From positions 69,809,052 through 69,873,051 of the forward strand of contig CM067344.1 in assembly GCA_034190875.2 (NCBI GenBank): DNA of 64,000 nt. Reading direction: 5' to 3'. Of this stretch, positions 26,826 through 39,640 are shown one piece after another; the stretch's first letter is position 1, and the number at the start of each line of letters is the position of its first letter. A program made the position numbers and the translations under genes. The stretch comes from Urechis unicinctus. Its lineage: Eukaryota > Annelida > Polychaeta > Xenopneusta > Urechidae. Under the pieces are notes generated by a model, which saw only the letters and a program-made list of their open reading frames with translations, was not told the origin of the DNA and made no database searches.

Positions 26826-28990
26826 ATGTTCCTGTAGTATTCTTTCAACCATAGAGATTGGGTTTACCTAACCGACAGCATCTTTCCTGTTGCCATGTCC
26901 TCACCTGCCCTGACTCCAGCAATGACCAACGTTTGTGGTTCTACAAGAAGAGTAAGAGGATGACGTTCACACACAACACAGCCTTCATGCGGTACGTCGG
27001 AGAACAGTGGTCGTGCCAATTTTTAAACACCTCATCATGGAGTAGCTTAAGGTCGTTTGCGACAGATGTTGCAATAGCAAAACATGCCAATAAATTTAAT
27101 CAAAAAGGAAACTTTTTGACCCGCCCCCTACTTAATGTCTTCGTATGAATTGGTGGTTTTAATATTAGGAAAAAAATAAGGCGCCTCCTCGATAGCTCTC
27201 AGAGCTATCAAGCGAGTTCCCGCCTGCAGATAAATTCCTCCCTTACTTCGACGTCCTTGTGCAGAGATCGCAATACACCTAAACCGCAAGTTTGTATTAT
27301 GTCCCCCTGAGAATTATAGAACGCAGCACAAAGGTGACGAATCTCGGCCCGCCAGGCAGGCATGCCATTAGGTGAGGGCGGTCCTCCGCAAACAACTCCA
27401 TCGCGCAATATTCCCCGAGGGCCGGCCTGTCATTTTTTTTATTTTTTTTCATTCGCATGCTTTTCTTCCTTCCCCTCGCCTTCAATGATTGCTGGACGAA
27501 GGAGGAAAGGTCTCGGCTTGGTCTTCTCGAGTTTTTTTCCCTTTCAGTCGTCGGCATCGAGCAATTGGCGGGAAAACTGCTTTTGTTTGTCATTGGTTGG
27601 GATAGAATCGACGAGGGCGACAGGGCAGCGATATGGAGATACCACGCGCACCGCTGGCTATTTCACAAACCACCCTAACAAGGCGGTGCGAAGCCGACTA
27701 TCCAATTCAATCTCTTAAACACCAATAACTGGGTTTTTCCCCCATAATTAACGGCTAACTCGGTCAACTCTATTACCTTCATATTCGAAACATGTGTGCA
27801 GACACAGGAGAACAGAACCTAATTGATATTCAAGTCCGCGTTGTTCTGTCTCAATTAGTAGATACATGTTATATGGCTATCCGGAGTCCGCTGCATCGCT
27901 TCCAACGCAGGCATGTCCAGTGCTATGACAGCATCGTTGTTGATCGGAGTGCGTAAATATTGCGTCCACAATCATAGCTTGGAGAGGGTTGGTGTCATAA
28001 CGTCTCTAGCGAAGGCCAGCCTGCAATGCCGGAAAAGGCCACCGAGTGCAGAGAAAAACTCGCTGAAAAATTGTATTAGGTTTTCGTTCATAAAACCAAT
28101 TTTATAGAATTATTGCTAATTTGTGTGCACGTCGTTCTGCCAGATATAGCTCAGAGAAGAGAAGGGTCTAGGAAAGATTCCACCTATTATGAGTAGCAAA
28201 TGTATCGCTCAATTAAGAGGGAATACGATCCACACTTAACACGTAACAGAATAGCTAATCAGGGGCTCAGTCATCAGCAAACAAGCTTACATTTCATGCT
28301 CACACGGTAACAAATAGTATTTGTTTAATTCAAACCTTCCGAGAGAAGTTATTAATGGTTATGTATGCCTTATTATTGTTCGCAAAGCGGATTTACTTCA
28401 ATGGTAATTATTCCTGGCTATGGCGTTTAAACGCGGCATTTATGACAGGGTGAGAGCACCGTTATATTCGCACAGTATTATGAACGCCTCTTTCTTCTCT
28501 GACGTTTCAATGGGTAGATTTATTAACGAAAGGTTAACGAGTATCAATCGAGCAGTGTAATGCTAATGTTAATAAAATATAGCGCATGCGGGGGAAAAAA
28601 CCTGTAAAGTGTCAAGGTCGTTTCGTCGCATATCTGTAGCACCAGCGAGCGGCGGCGTGCGTACTGGGACGGAGTGGACTATCGATCGTTCACCTTATGG
28701 GGGACGCTACCAAGTTTACAATAATGTGGACCGATTGGAGTATACCACCCTCCTCACCGCGTGCTGCGGTATGGCGGAGTATACGGATTCCTTGTCTCCC
28801 AGACGCTGTCTGCTGGCCTGTCTGGGCCGACGAGCTTAAAATAAACCCTGCGCTAAAGGGGCGTGTGTGGGGTGGTGCGATGTGCTACGGGCTGTGAATA
28901 AAGTGTTTCACCTGAGCAGGTGGCAACAACGATTCTTGCTGGGTTATGTTGTTGCGATCAAAAGAAAAGAATCGACTAGAAATTGAGATG
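26826..28990. other. Unique sequence, no supported gene
   Basis: 27380-27700 and 28600-28900 are more GC- and CpG-rich and hold overlapping ORFs on several frames, none with domain character. A perfect 9+1+9 dyad (GATAGCTCT-C-AGAGCTATC) lies at 27191-27209. Confidence 0.4.
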
Positions 28991-31900
28991 GCGTCAGGTG
29001 TTTGACTCAGCCTTATGGTGAGCCGAGTAGCGTCAGGTGTTTGACTCAGCCTTATGGTGAGCCGAGTAGCGTCAGGTGTTTGACTCAGCCTTATGGTGAG
29101 CCGAGTAGCGTCAGGTGTTTGACTCAGCCTTATGGTGAGCCGAGTAGCGTCAGGTGTTTGACTCAGCCTTATGGTGAGCCGAGTAGCGTCAGGTGTTTGA
29201 CTCAGCCTTATGGTGAGCCGAGTAGCGTCAGGTGTTTGACTCAGCCTTATGGTGAGCCGAGTAGCGTCAGGTGTTTGACTCAGCCTTATGGTGAGCCGAG
29301 TAGCGTCAGGTGTTTGACTCAGCCTTATGGTGAGCCGAGTAGCGTCAGGTGTTTGACTCAGCCTTATGGTGAGCCGAGTAGCGTCAGGTGTTTGACTCAG
29401 CCTTATGGTGAGCCGAGTAGCGTCAGGTGTTTGACTCAGCCTTATGGTGAGCCGAGTAGCGTCAGGTGTTTGACTCAGCCTTATGGTGAGCCGAGTAGCG
29501 TCAGGTGTTTGACTCAGCCTTATGGTGAGCCGAGTAGCGTCAGGTGTTTGACTCAGCCTTATGGTGAGCCGAGTAGCGTCAGGTGTTTGACTCAGCCTTA
29601 TGGTGAGCCGAGTAGCGTCAGGTGTTTGACTCAGCCTTATGGTGAGCCGAGTAGCGTCAGGTGTTTGACTCAGCCTTATGGTGAGCCGAGTAGCGTCAGG
29701 TGTTTGACTCAGCCTTATGGTGAGCCGAGTAGCGTCAGGTGTTTGACTCAGCCTTATGGTGAGCCGAGTAGCGTCAGGTGTTTGACTCAGCCTTATGGTG
29801 AGCCGAGTAGCGTCAGGTGTTTGACTCAGCCTTATGGTGAGCCGAGTAGCGTCAGGTGTTTGACTCAGCCTTATGGTGAGCCGAGTAGCGTCAGGTGTTT
29901 GACTCAGCCTTATGGTGAGCCGAGTAGCGTCAGGTGTTTGACTCAGCCTTATGGTGAGCCGAGTAGCGTCAGGTGTTTGACTCAGCCTTATGGTGAGCCG
30001 AGTAGCGTCAGGTGTTTGACTCAGCCTTATGGTGAGCCGAGTAGCGTCAGGTGTTTGACTCAGCCTTATGGTGAGCCGAGTAGCGTCAGGTGTTTGACTC
30101 AGCCTTATGGTGAGCCGAGTAGCGTCAGGTGTTTGACTCAGCCTTATGGTGAGCCGAGTAGCGTCAGGTGTTTGACTCAGCCTTATGGTGAGCCGAGTAG
30201 CGTCAGGTGTTTGACTCAGCCTTATGGTGAGCCGAGTAGCGTCAGGTGTTTGACTCAGCCTTATGGTGAGCCGAGTAGCGTCAGGTGTTTGACTCAGCCT
30301 TATGGTGAGCCGAGTAGCGTCAGGTGTTTGACTCAGCCTTATGGTGAGCCGAGTAGCGTCAGGTGTTTGACTCAGCCTTATGGTGAGCCGAGTAGCGTCA
30401 GGTGTTTGACTCAGCCTTATGGTGAGCCGAGTAGCGTCAGGTGTTTGACTCAGCCTTATGGTGAGCCGAGTAGCGTCAGGTGTTTGACTCAGCCTTATGG
30501 TGAGCCGAGTAGCGTCAGGTGTTTGACTCAGCCTTATGGTGAGCCGAGTAGCGTCAGGTGTTTGACTCAGCCTTATGGTGAGCCGAGTAGCGTCAGGTGT
30601 TTGACTCAGCCTTATGGTGAGCCGAGTAGCGTCAGGTGTTTGACTCAGCCTTATGGTGAGCCGAGTAGCGTCAGGTGTTTGACTCAGCCTTATGGTGAGC
30701 CGAGTAGCGTCAGGTGTTTGACTCAGCCTTATGGTGAGCCGAGTAGCGTCAGGTGTTTGACTCAGCCTTATGGTGAGCCGAGTAGCGTCAGGTGTTTGAC
30801 TCAGCCTTATGGTGAGCCGAGTAGCGTCAGGTGTTTGACTCAGCCTTATGGTGAGCCGAGTAGCGTCAGGTGTTTGACTCAGCCTTATGGTGAGCCGAGT
30901 AGCGTCAGGTGTTTGACTCAGCCTTATGGTGAGCCGAGTAGCGTCAGGTGTTTGACTCAGCCTTATGGTGAGCCGAGTAGCGTCAGGTGTTTGACTCAGC
31001 CTTATGGTGAGCCGAGTAGCGTCAGGTGTTTGACTCAGCCTTATGGTGAGCCGAGTAGCGTCAGGTGTTTGACTCAGCCTTATGGTGAGCCGAGTAGCGT
31101 CAGGTGTTTGACTCAGCCTTATGGTGAGCCGAGTAGCGTCAGGTGTTTGACTCAGCCTTATGGTGAGCCGAGTAGCGTCAGGTGTTTGACTCAGCCTTAT
31201 GGTGAGCCGAGTAGCGTCAGGTGTTTGACTCAGCCTTATGGTGAGCCGAGTAGCGTCAGGTGTTTGACTCAGCCTTATGGTGAGCCGAGTAGCGTCAGGT
31301 GTTTGACTCAGCCTTATGGTGAGCCGAGTAGCGTCAGGTGTTTGACTCAGCCTTATGGTGAGCCGAGTAGCGTCAGGTGTTTGACTCAGCCTTATGGTGA
31401 GCCGAGTAGCGTCAGGTGTTTGACTCAGCCTTATGGTGAGCCGAGTAGCGTCAGGTGTTTGACTCAGCCTTATGGTGAGCCGAGTAGCGTCAGGTGTTTG
31501 ACTCAGCCTTATGGTGAGCCGAGTAGCGTCAGGTGTTTGACTCAGCCTTATGGTGAGCCGAGTAGCGTCAGGTGTTTGACTCAGCCTTATGGTGAGCCGA
31601 GTAGCGTCAGGTGTTTGACTCAGCCTTATGGTGAGCCGAGTAGCGTCAGGTGTTTGACTCAGCCTTATGGTGAGCCGAGTAGCGTCAGGTGTTTGACTCA
31701 GCCTTATGGTGAGCCGAGTAGCGTCAGGTGTTTGACTCAGCCTTATGGTGAGCCGAGTAGCGTCAGGTGTTTGACTCAGCCTTATGGTGAGCCGAGTAGC
31801 GTCAGGTGTTTGACTCAGCCTTATGGTGAGCCGAGTAGCGTCAGGTGTTTGACTCAGCCTTATGGTGAGCCGAGTAGCGTCAGGTGTTTGACTCAGCCTT

Positions 31901-34555
31901 ATGGTGAGCCGAGTAGCGTCAGGTGTTTGACTCAGCCTTATGGTGAGCCGAGTAGCGTCAGGTGTTTGACTCAGCCTTATGGTGAGCCGAGTAGCGTCAG
32001 GTGTTTGACTCAGCCTTATGGTGAGCCGAGTAGCGTCAGGTGTTTGACTCAGCCTTATGGTGAGCCGAGTAGCGTCAGGTGTTTGACTCAGCCTTATGGT
32101 GAGCCGAGTAGCGTCAGGTGTTTGACTCAGCCTTATGGTGAGCCGAGTAGCGTCAGGTGTTTGACTCAGCCTTATGGTGAGCCGAGTAGCGTCAGGTGTT
32201 TGACTCAGCCTTATGGTGAGCCGAGTAGCGTCAGGTGTTTGACTCAGCCTTATGGTGAGCCGAGTAGCGTCAGGTGTTTGACTCAGCCTTATGGTGAGCC
32301 GAGTAGCGTCAGGTGTTTGACTCAGCCTTATGGTGAGCCGAGTAGCGTCAGGTGTTTGACTCAGCCTTATGGTGAGCCGAGTAGCGTCAGGTGTTTGACT
32401 CAGCCTTATGGTGAGCCGAGTAGCGTCAGGTGTTTGACTCAGCCTTATGGTGAGCCGAGTAGCGTCAGGTGTTTGACTCAGCCTTATGGTGAGCCGAGTA
32501 GCGTCAGGTGTTTGACTCAGCCTTATGGTGAGCCGAGTAGCGTCAGGTGTTTGACTCAGCCTTATGGTGAGCCGAGTAGCGTCAGGTGTTTGACTCAGCC
32601 TTATGGTGAGCCGAGTAGCGTCAGGTGTTTGACTCAGCCTTATGGTGAGCCGAGTAGCGTCAGGTGTTTGACTCAGCCTTATGGTGAGCCGAGTAGCGTC
32701 AGGTGTTTGACTCAGCCTTATGGTGAGCCGAGTAGCGTCAGGTGTTTGACTCAGCCTTATGGTGAGCCGAGTAGCGTCAGGTGTTTGACTCAGCCTTATG
32801 GTGAGCCGAGTAGCGTCAGGTGTTTGACTCAGCCTTATGGTGAGCCGAGTAGCGTCAGGTGTTTGACTCAGCCTTATGGTGAGCCGAGTAGCGTCAGGTG
32901 TTTGACTCAGCCTTATGGTGAGCCGAGTAGCGTCAGGTGTTTGACTCAGCCTTATGGTGAGCCGAGTAGCGTCAGGTGTTTGACTCAGCCTTATGGTGAG
33001 CCGAGTAGCGTCAGGTGTTTGACTCAGCCTTATGGTGAGCCGAGTAGCGTCAGGTGTTTGACTCAGCCTTATGGTGAGCCGAGTAGCGTCAGGTGTTTGA
33101 CTCAGCCTTATGGTGAGCCGAGTAGCGTCAGGTGTTTGACTCAGCCTTATGGTGAGCCGAGTAGCGTCAGGTGTTTGACTCAGCCTTATGGTGAGCCGAG
33201 TAGCGTCAGGTGTTTGACTCAGCCTTATGGTGAGCCGAGTAGCGTCAGGTGTTTGACTCAGCCTTATGGTGAGCCGAGTAGCGTCAGGTGTTTGACTCAG
33301 CCTTATGGTGAGCCGAGTAGCGTCAGGTGTTTGACTCAGCCTTATGGTGAGCCGAGTAGCGTCAGGTGTTTGACTCAGCCTTATGGTGAGCCGAGTAGCG
33401 TCAGGTGTTTGACTCAGCCTTATGGTGAGCCGAGTAGCGTCAGGTGTTTGACTCAGCCTTATGGTGAGCCGAGTAGCGTCAGGTGTTTGACTCAGCCTTA
33501 TGGTGAGCCGAGTAGCGTCAGGTGTTTGACTCAGCCTTATGGTGAGCCGAGTAGCGTCAGGTGTTTGACTCAGCCTTATGGTGAGCCGAGTAGCGTCAGG
33601 TGTTTGACTCAGCCTTATGGTGAGCCGAGTAGCGTCAGGTGTTTGACTCAGCCTTATGGTGAGCCGAGTAGCGTCAGGTGTTTGACTCAGCCTTATGGTG
33701 AGCCGAGTAGCGTCAGGTGTTTGACTCAGCCTTATGGTGAGCCGAGTAGCGTCAGGTGTTTGACTCAGCCTTATGGTGAGCCGAGTAGCGTCAGGTGTTT
33801 GACTCAGCCTTATGGTGAGCCGAGTAGCGTCAGGTGTTTGACTCAGCCTTATGGTGAGCCGAGTAGCGTCAGGTGTTTGACTCAGCCTTATGGTGAGCCG
33901 AGTAGCGTCAGGTGTTTGACTCAGCCTTATGGTGAGCCGAGTAGCGTCAGGTGTTTGACTCAGCCTTATGGTGAGCCGAGTAGCGTCAGGTGTTTGACTC
34001 AGCCTTATGGTGAGCCGAGTAGCGTCAGGTGTTTGACTCAGCCTTATGGTGAGCCGAGTAGCGTCAGGTGTTTGACTCAGCCTTATGGTGAGCCGAGTAG
34101 CGTCAGGTGTTTGACTCAGCCTTATGGTGAGCCGAGTAGCGTCAGGTGTTTGACTCAGCCTTATGGTGAGCCGAGTAGCGTCAGGTGTTTGACTCAGCCT
34201 TATGGTGAGCCGAGTAGCGTCAGGTGTTTGACTCAGCCTTATGGTGAGCCGAGTAGCGTCAGGTGTTTGACTCAGCCTTATGGTGAGCCGAGTAGCGTCA
34301 GGTGTTTGACTCAGCCTTATGGTGAGCCGAGTAGCGTCAGGTGTTTGACTCAGCCTTATGGTGAGCCGAGTAGCGTCAGGTGTTTGACTCAGCCTTATGG
34401 TGAGCCGAGTAGCGTCAGGTGTTTGACTCAGCCTTATGGTGAGCCGAGTAGCGTCAGGTGTTTGACTCAGCCTTATGGTGAGCCGAGTAGCGTCAGGTGT
34501 TTGACTCAGCCTTATGGTGAGCCGAGTAGCGTCAGGTGTTTGACTCAGCCTTATG
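28991..34555. repeat. Satellite-like array, 39-bp unit, ~142 copies without visible variation
   Basis: The unit reads GCGTCAGGTGTTTGACTCAG then CCTTATGGTGAGCCGAGTA. Wherever I compared copies, the repeat was exact over 5.5 kb; the 60-base lines recur identically every 780 bases (20 units). The 39-bp period gives a 1864-codon frame (unit TQPYGEPSSVRCL), which is a by-product: it has no upstream exon and a stop soon after the array. Each unit holds TGACTCAGC (an AP-1/TRE core that also fits the TGACnnnGC antioxidant-response core) and CAGGTG (an E-box). The exactness implies very recent expansion or an assembly-built consensus. Confidence 0.98.
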
Positions 34556-35520
34556 GTTTAAGCCCGAGTAGGTTAGGCGTCAAGGGGTTGGGGTGAACTC
34601 CAGCCCTATGGGTGGGGGACGAAATTATGATTAGCCGAGTTGGGTCAGTTGTTTGACTCAGCCTTTATGGGGACGGGCCGAGGGTTAAGCGTCAGGGTTT
34701 TGAATCAGGCATTATTTGTGGGCCGACTAAGGGTACAGGTGGTTTGATTCTGTTAAGCCGTGAAGGCGTCACGGTGAGTCTAAAAGCATCGAGGGAGGGA
34801 TTCCAGGATTTTCAAGAGCTGGGGCGGGTCTCTTGTTAGTGTTCCGTGTTCCGTTGAGCCCGCACAGAGTCCAGTGTTATGATGGGCTTGAGAGACGGGG
34901 AGACGGTTCTGTCTATCAGTTCAGTGTAACCAGTGTTACGGTGAGTCTCTCCTGTGTCACCACTCACATGTCGGAGAACAGTCAAGGGCGCACGCATCCA
35001 TGCAAACTAGACTGCTTGGAGCGCTCTCTGCTAGCGGCCCCAAACCAACGACATCGGCTTGCAGTTGGACAATAAAAAAAGGGGCCCCCCCCGATTCTGC
35101 CAAGTTACAATTAGTGCCGATACACTGGGTCTAAACCATCACATGTCGCTGTTTCCTTCTCGTGTGCGGGGGGGGTTTTTTTTTTTTTTTGTGTGGGGAA
35201 AATTCTCACCGGCTACTTGCGAGCACGACCAAACAAGACAAGACTCTGTTACTTGTAACTCATAACAAAATGGAACTTTGCAAAATCAATTTGTTTACGT
35301 TTCGCCAGATGTTTTCTTTCTTTCTCAATTGTCTATTGTTCTAGACTAAGAGTGATAACTTCAGTACAAGCGAACATTGTAAAAGCGATATCAGATTCAT
35401 GGCACTGTCTGGGTGTAAGATCCAACCATAATCTAATGACGAATGGTTCCAGCGTAGGATCCAGTACTATAGTTCAACCATAATAGTGTGGCTAATGTTC
35501 CATCGTAGATCCATACCCAT
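34556..35520. repeat. Noisy near-duplicate of 35700-36440 (possible assembly artefact)
   Basis: Right after the perfect array the same unit reappears with many one-base insertions and homopolymer stretches (34556-34760). A ~750-bp unique segment follows that matches 35710-36400 along its length with frequent indels. Shared blocks include GCTCTCTGCTAGCGGCCCCA, CGAGCACGACCAAACAAGAC and AATTTGTTTACGTTTCGCCA. It contains long T and C runs (35083, 35167-35190) absent from the other copy. A real duplication with fast decay is possible, but the error style looks like an unpolished long read. Confidence 0.8.
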
Positions 35521-35720
35521 AGACTCAACCTTATGGTGAGCCGAGTATCGTCAGGTGTATGACTCAGCCTTATGGTGAGCCGAGTAGCGTCAGGTGTTTG
35601 ACTCAGCCTTATGGTGGGCCGAATAGCATCAGGTGTTTGACTCAGCCTTATGGTGAGCCGAGTAGCGTCAGGTGTTTGACTCAGCCTTATGGTGGGCCGA
35701 ATAGCGTCAGGTGTTTGATG
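35521..35720. repeat. Short 39-bp satellite block (second copy)
   Basis: Five copies of the 39-bp unit with individual variants (GGGCCGAATAGC, CATCAGG). They are cleaner than the 34556-34760 copies and so are plausibly the true right edge of the large array. Confidence 0.9.
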
Positions 35721-36310
35721 CTGTTAAAGCCGAGAAGGGCGTCAAGGTGAGCCCAGTTGCATCTAGTGTTAATGCCAGGATTATGATGAGCTGAGCGGCG
35801 TCTCTTGTTAGTGTCAGTGTTCCGGTGAGCCGAACAGAGTCAGTGTTATGATGGGCTGAGTAATGTCTGTGGTTGTGTTTATTAGTTCATTGTAACCTCG
35901 TGAGGTCAGGTCTCTCCTTGTGTCCACCCATCACATGTCGGGGAACAGTCGTGCGCACTGATCCATGCAAACGAGACTGCTTGGCGCGCTCTCTGCTAGC
36001 GGCCCCAAACCAGATGACACGGCTTGCAGTTAACAAGAAAAGCGATTCGCCAAGTTAACACTAAGTGCCATAAACTGACTCTAAAAGCGCCAGTAGCGCT
36101 GTTTCACTTCTCGTGTGCGTTGTGTGGGTAGCATTCTCACCGGCTACGTGCGAGCACGACCAAACAAGACAAGACTTGTTACTTGTAACCTCATAACAAA
36201 ATGGTCATGGTTGGGCAAAATCAATTTGTTTACGTTTCGCCAATGTTTCTCTAAATTGTCTATTGTTCTAGCTTAGATTGATAACTTCAGTACAAGCGAA
36301 CATTGTGGTA
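35721..36310. other. Unique flank of the 39-bp satellite
   Basis: This segment is shared in noisy form with 34760-35400. It holds no supported gene. Confidence 0.6.
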
Positions 36311-38265
36311 GTGATCAATCAGATCCATGGCAACTGTTCTGGTGTAGATCCAACCATAGATCTATGACTAATGTTCCAGCGTTGATCCAGTACTATAGTT
36401 CAACCATAAATCTGTAACTAATGTTCCATCGTAGATCCATTACTATAGTTGAAGCATAGATCTGATGCTAATGTTTTAGCGTAGATCCATTACATAAGTA
36501 CCAGCTTAGATCTGTAGCTACTGTTCAAGCGAAGAACCATTACTGTAGTTGAAGCATAGATCTGTTACTAATGTTTTAGCGTAGATCCATTACATATGTT
36601 ACAGCTTAGATCTGTAGCTACTGTTCAAGCGAAGAACCATTACTGTAGTTGAAGCATAGATCTGTTACTAATGTTTTAGCGTAGATCCATTACACATGTT
36701 ACAGCTAAGATCTGTAGCTAATGTTCCAGCGAAGAACCATTACTATAGTTGAAGCATAGATCTGTTACTAATGTTTTAGCGTAGATCCATTACATAAGTT
36801 CCAGCTTAGATATGTAGCTACTGTTCCAGCGAAGAACCATTACTGTAGTTGAAGCATAGATCTGTTACTAATGTTTTAGCGTAGATCCATTACACATGTT
36901 ACAGCTTAGATCTGATAATGTAGCGAAGAACCATTTCCAGCGAAGAACCATTACTGATAGTTGTGTTACAGCTTAGATATGTAGATACTGCGAAGAACCA
37001 TTACTAAAGCATAGATCTGTTACTAATGTTTTAGCGTAGATCCATTACATACAGCTTAGATATGTAGCTACTGTTCCAGCGAAGAACCATTACTGTATTG
37101 AAGCATAGATCTGTTACTAATGTTTTACGTTGATCCATTACATGTGTTACAGCTTAGATATGTAGGTACTTTTCCAGCGAAGAACCATTACTATAGTTGA
37201 AGCATAGATCTGTTACTAATGTTTTAGCGTAGATCCATTACATAAGTACCAGCTTAGATATGTAGCTACTGTTCCAGCGAAGAACCATTACTGTAGTTGA
37301 AGCATAGATCTGTTACTAATGTTTTAGCGTTGATCCATTACATGTGTTACAGCTTAGATATGTAGGTACTTTTCCAGCGAAGAACCATTACTATAGTTGA
37401 AGCATAGATCTGTTACTAATTTTTTAGCGTAGATCCATTACATATGTTACAACTTAGATCTGTGGCTACTGTTCCAGCGAAGAACCATTACTATAGTTGA
37501 AGCATAGATCTGTTACTAATGTTTTAGCGTAGATCCATTACATATGTTACAGCTTAGATCTGTAGCTACTGTTCCAGCGAAGAACCATTACTATAGTTGA
37601 AGCATAGATCTGTAACTAATGTTTTAGCGTAGATCCATTACATAAGTTCCAGCTTAGATCTGTAGCTACTGTTCCAGCGCAGATCCACAACTACAAGAGT
37701 ATTTACATAACTACTGTTGATCTGTAACTTGTGGCGTTGTAACTATTTTTCTAGCGCACATCTATAACTACTGTTGTAGCATATATCTGTAACTAGTGTT
37801 CTGGTGTTGTAACTAATTTTTTTGTGAAGATTTGTAAGTACCATTCTTGTGTAGATCTGTAACGACTGTTCTGGCGTTGTAACTACTTTACTAGTGAACG
37901 TCTGTAACTACTTTAGTGGACCAATAACTATTTTTCTGGTGTTTTAACTGCTTGTCTAGTGTAGTAATGTAACTACCGTATACCTATCTGAGTAGACCTG
38001 TAACTACAGTTTTCGTGTAAGTTAGTCATTACTTTTCAATTGTCCATCCAAATCTTCTCTCTAAAGTTCTGACATAGGTTCATAAAAACTGTTCGAGCTA
38101 AGATCTCTGATTACTGCGATAGGGTCGCTCTGTAACTTCTGTAACCACAGCTCTTGTGTAGCTGTGAAACAGCTCAAGTAGCCTAGATCTGAAACTAATG
38201 TTCTGGTGTATATCTATAACTACTCTCCTAGTGTAGATACATAACCATAGTCGAGACGCACACTG
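36310..38265. repeat. Higher-order satellite: 25-bp monomers in a 100-bp tetramer
   Basis: The array is built of four related 25-bp monomers: GTTGAAGCATAGATCTGTTA.., GTTTTAGCGTAGATCCATTA.., GTTACAGCTTAGATCTGTAG.. and GTTCCAGCGAAGAACCATTA... They alternate in fixed order to give an exact 100-bp period, for example the GTTGA starts at 37396, 37496 and 37596. Copies between 36900 and 37150 are partly deleted. From 37680 to 38265 the array decays into unordered monomers (GTAGATCTGTAACTACTGTT). Confidence 0.92.
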
Positions 38266-39640
38266 GTCTGCTACTGACGAAAACGTTTTCCTAGTAAGCT
38301 TCAATAAAAATGTGGCCGTGGGACAATATCGCTGATTGGTATGTAGACCACTGTATTATGTCATTGGGCTTTATATGATGTATGCTCCCGAATGTATTCA
38401 TTTCATTTCGACCAGTCCCCAAAACTTTTTCTGGTTCTTTGTAGCAGCTTGTAAGGATGCTACAGGAAGCGCATGGAATAAAAAGTAGTCCCGCATGTGC
38501 CGAGTAAGCACGATTAGTTGTAATGAGGAATGTCAACTTGATGAAGATATCACAGTAAATTGGGGTGGGATATGGTGTATCCAGTTAGTTATCGCCGTAA
38601 AGCGAGGTATTTATATCAATAGGTTAATGTTAAAATTAAAGGCAAGGTGTATATCCGGGAAAAACACTTCTTATTAATTGTAAGGGAGCGGGGTAATTCC
38701 AAGGCGCTCGACGGCAGCCGCAGACACTAGTCTACTCGCTCTTGACGTCGCTAGAGGGAGCAGCATACAAAACAAATCCTATTGATCCAGTTCGACGTCT
38801 GTGCTTTGCCCTACAAAACCAGGCGAGGTGAAAGACCGAACCGTTGGCCCGATGAACATTACCATGGCGTGTCGTCATGATAAACATCACCATGACTACA
38901 CGTGTCGTCCTGATAGCTATCACCATGACGACATGTGTCAAGGTCGCTCTGTGGGAAACCGGGTTGATGACAAGCCATTCGTTACCATGATACCGCGCAA
39001 TATCGTCCTCACAGTATTCATGCCTTCAACAATTAAGTCACGCCTAACAATACACCATGTGGACTACAAATATTCAATAAGAATTGGTGCTGAAATTCAT
39101 CTCGAGCGACAGATGAAAAGAGAGTGATCAGAGAGAAGGACGGACGCGGCCCGCGCGAAGCGGATGGTATCGACGCGGTCGTCTAGACACCATTGGCTGG
39201 ATGACGGGGGGAAAAAAACAGAACCAGCCACGTGTTGACAGTGAAAGCAGCAGGCCACTGTCTCCCAACACAGTGCACCATCATGCAGACGCAATACGGT
39301 TATACTGAATAGCGACTATGAAGCAATATATATAAATAATACTTATCAGGGAGAGTTGATGAAAAGACTCAAACGATCCTTCAGATATCAAGCAGGACAT
39401 ACGCTCATTATCATCGTGAAAGCGCAATTTCGCGAGTGGCTTTCTTTTCAAGTGAAGTAACTGCTGTTGCAGGTGAACTTTCTTCATGTGTATCTGTATG
39501 TCTAACACAGTCGGTAAGACAGGGCTTTACGGGTAATGCAGCAAAGAGTGGCCTGGGCTGTTGAAGGATGCCCTATGTATTTTACATGGTGACCGATCAC
39601 ACAATAACAGTGTTGCCGACTTCAATACGTGTCACCCACC
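38266..39640. other. Unique sequence, no supported gene
   Basis: Short ORFs only. At 38850-38940 there is a small two- to three-fold repeat of CATCACCATGACTACACGTG type. Confidence 0.4.

Noticed and set aside
27208..27718. Overlapping ORFs on both strands in the GC-richer patch
   Set aside because: They overlap in several frames with no domain, splice sites or composition pointing to one of them.
29002..34596. A 1864-codon open frame of a 13-residue repeat
   Set aside because: It exists only because the 39-bp satellite unit is a multiple of three and lacks a stop in that frame. There is no signal peptide, upstream exon or non-repeat domain, and the frame ends just outside the array.
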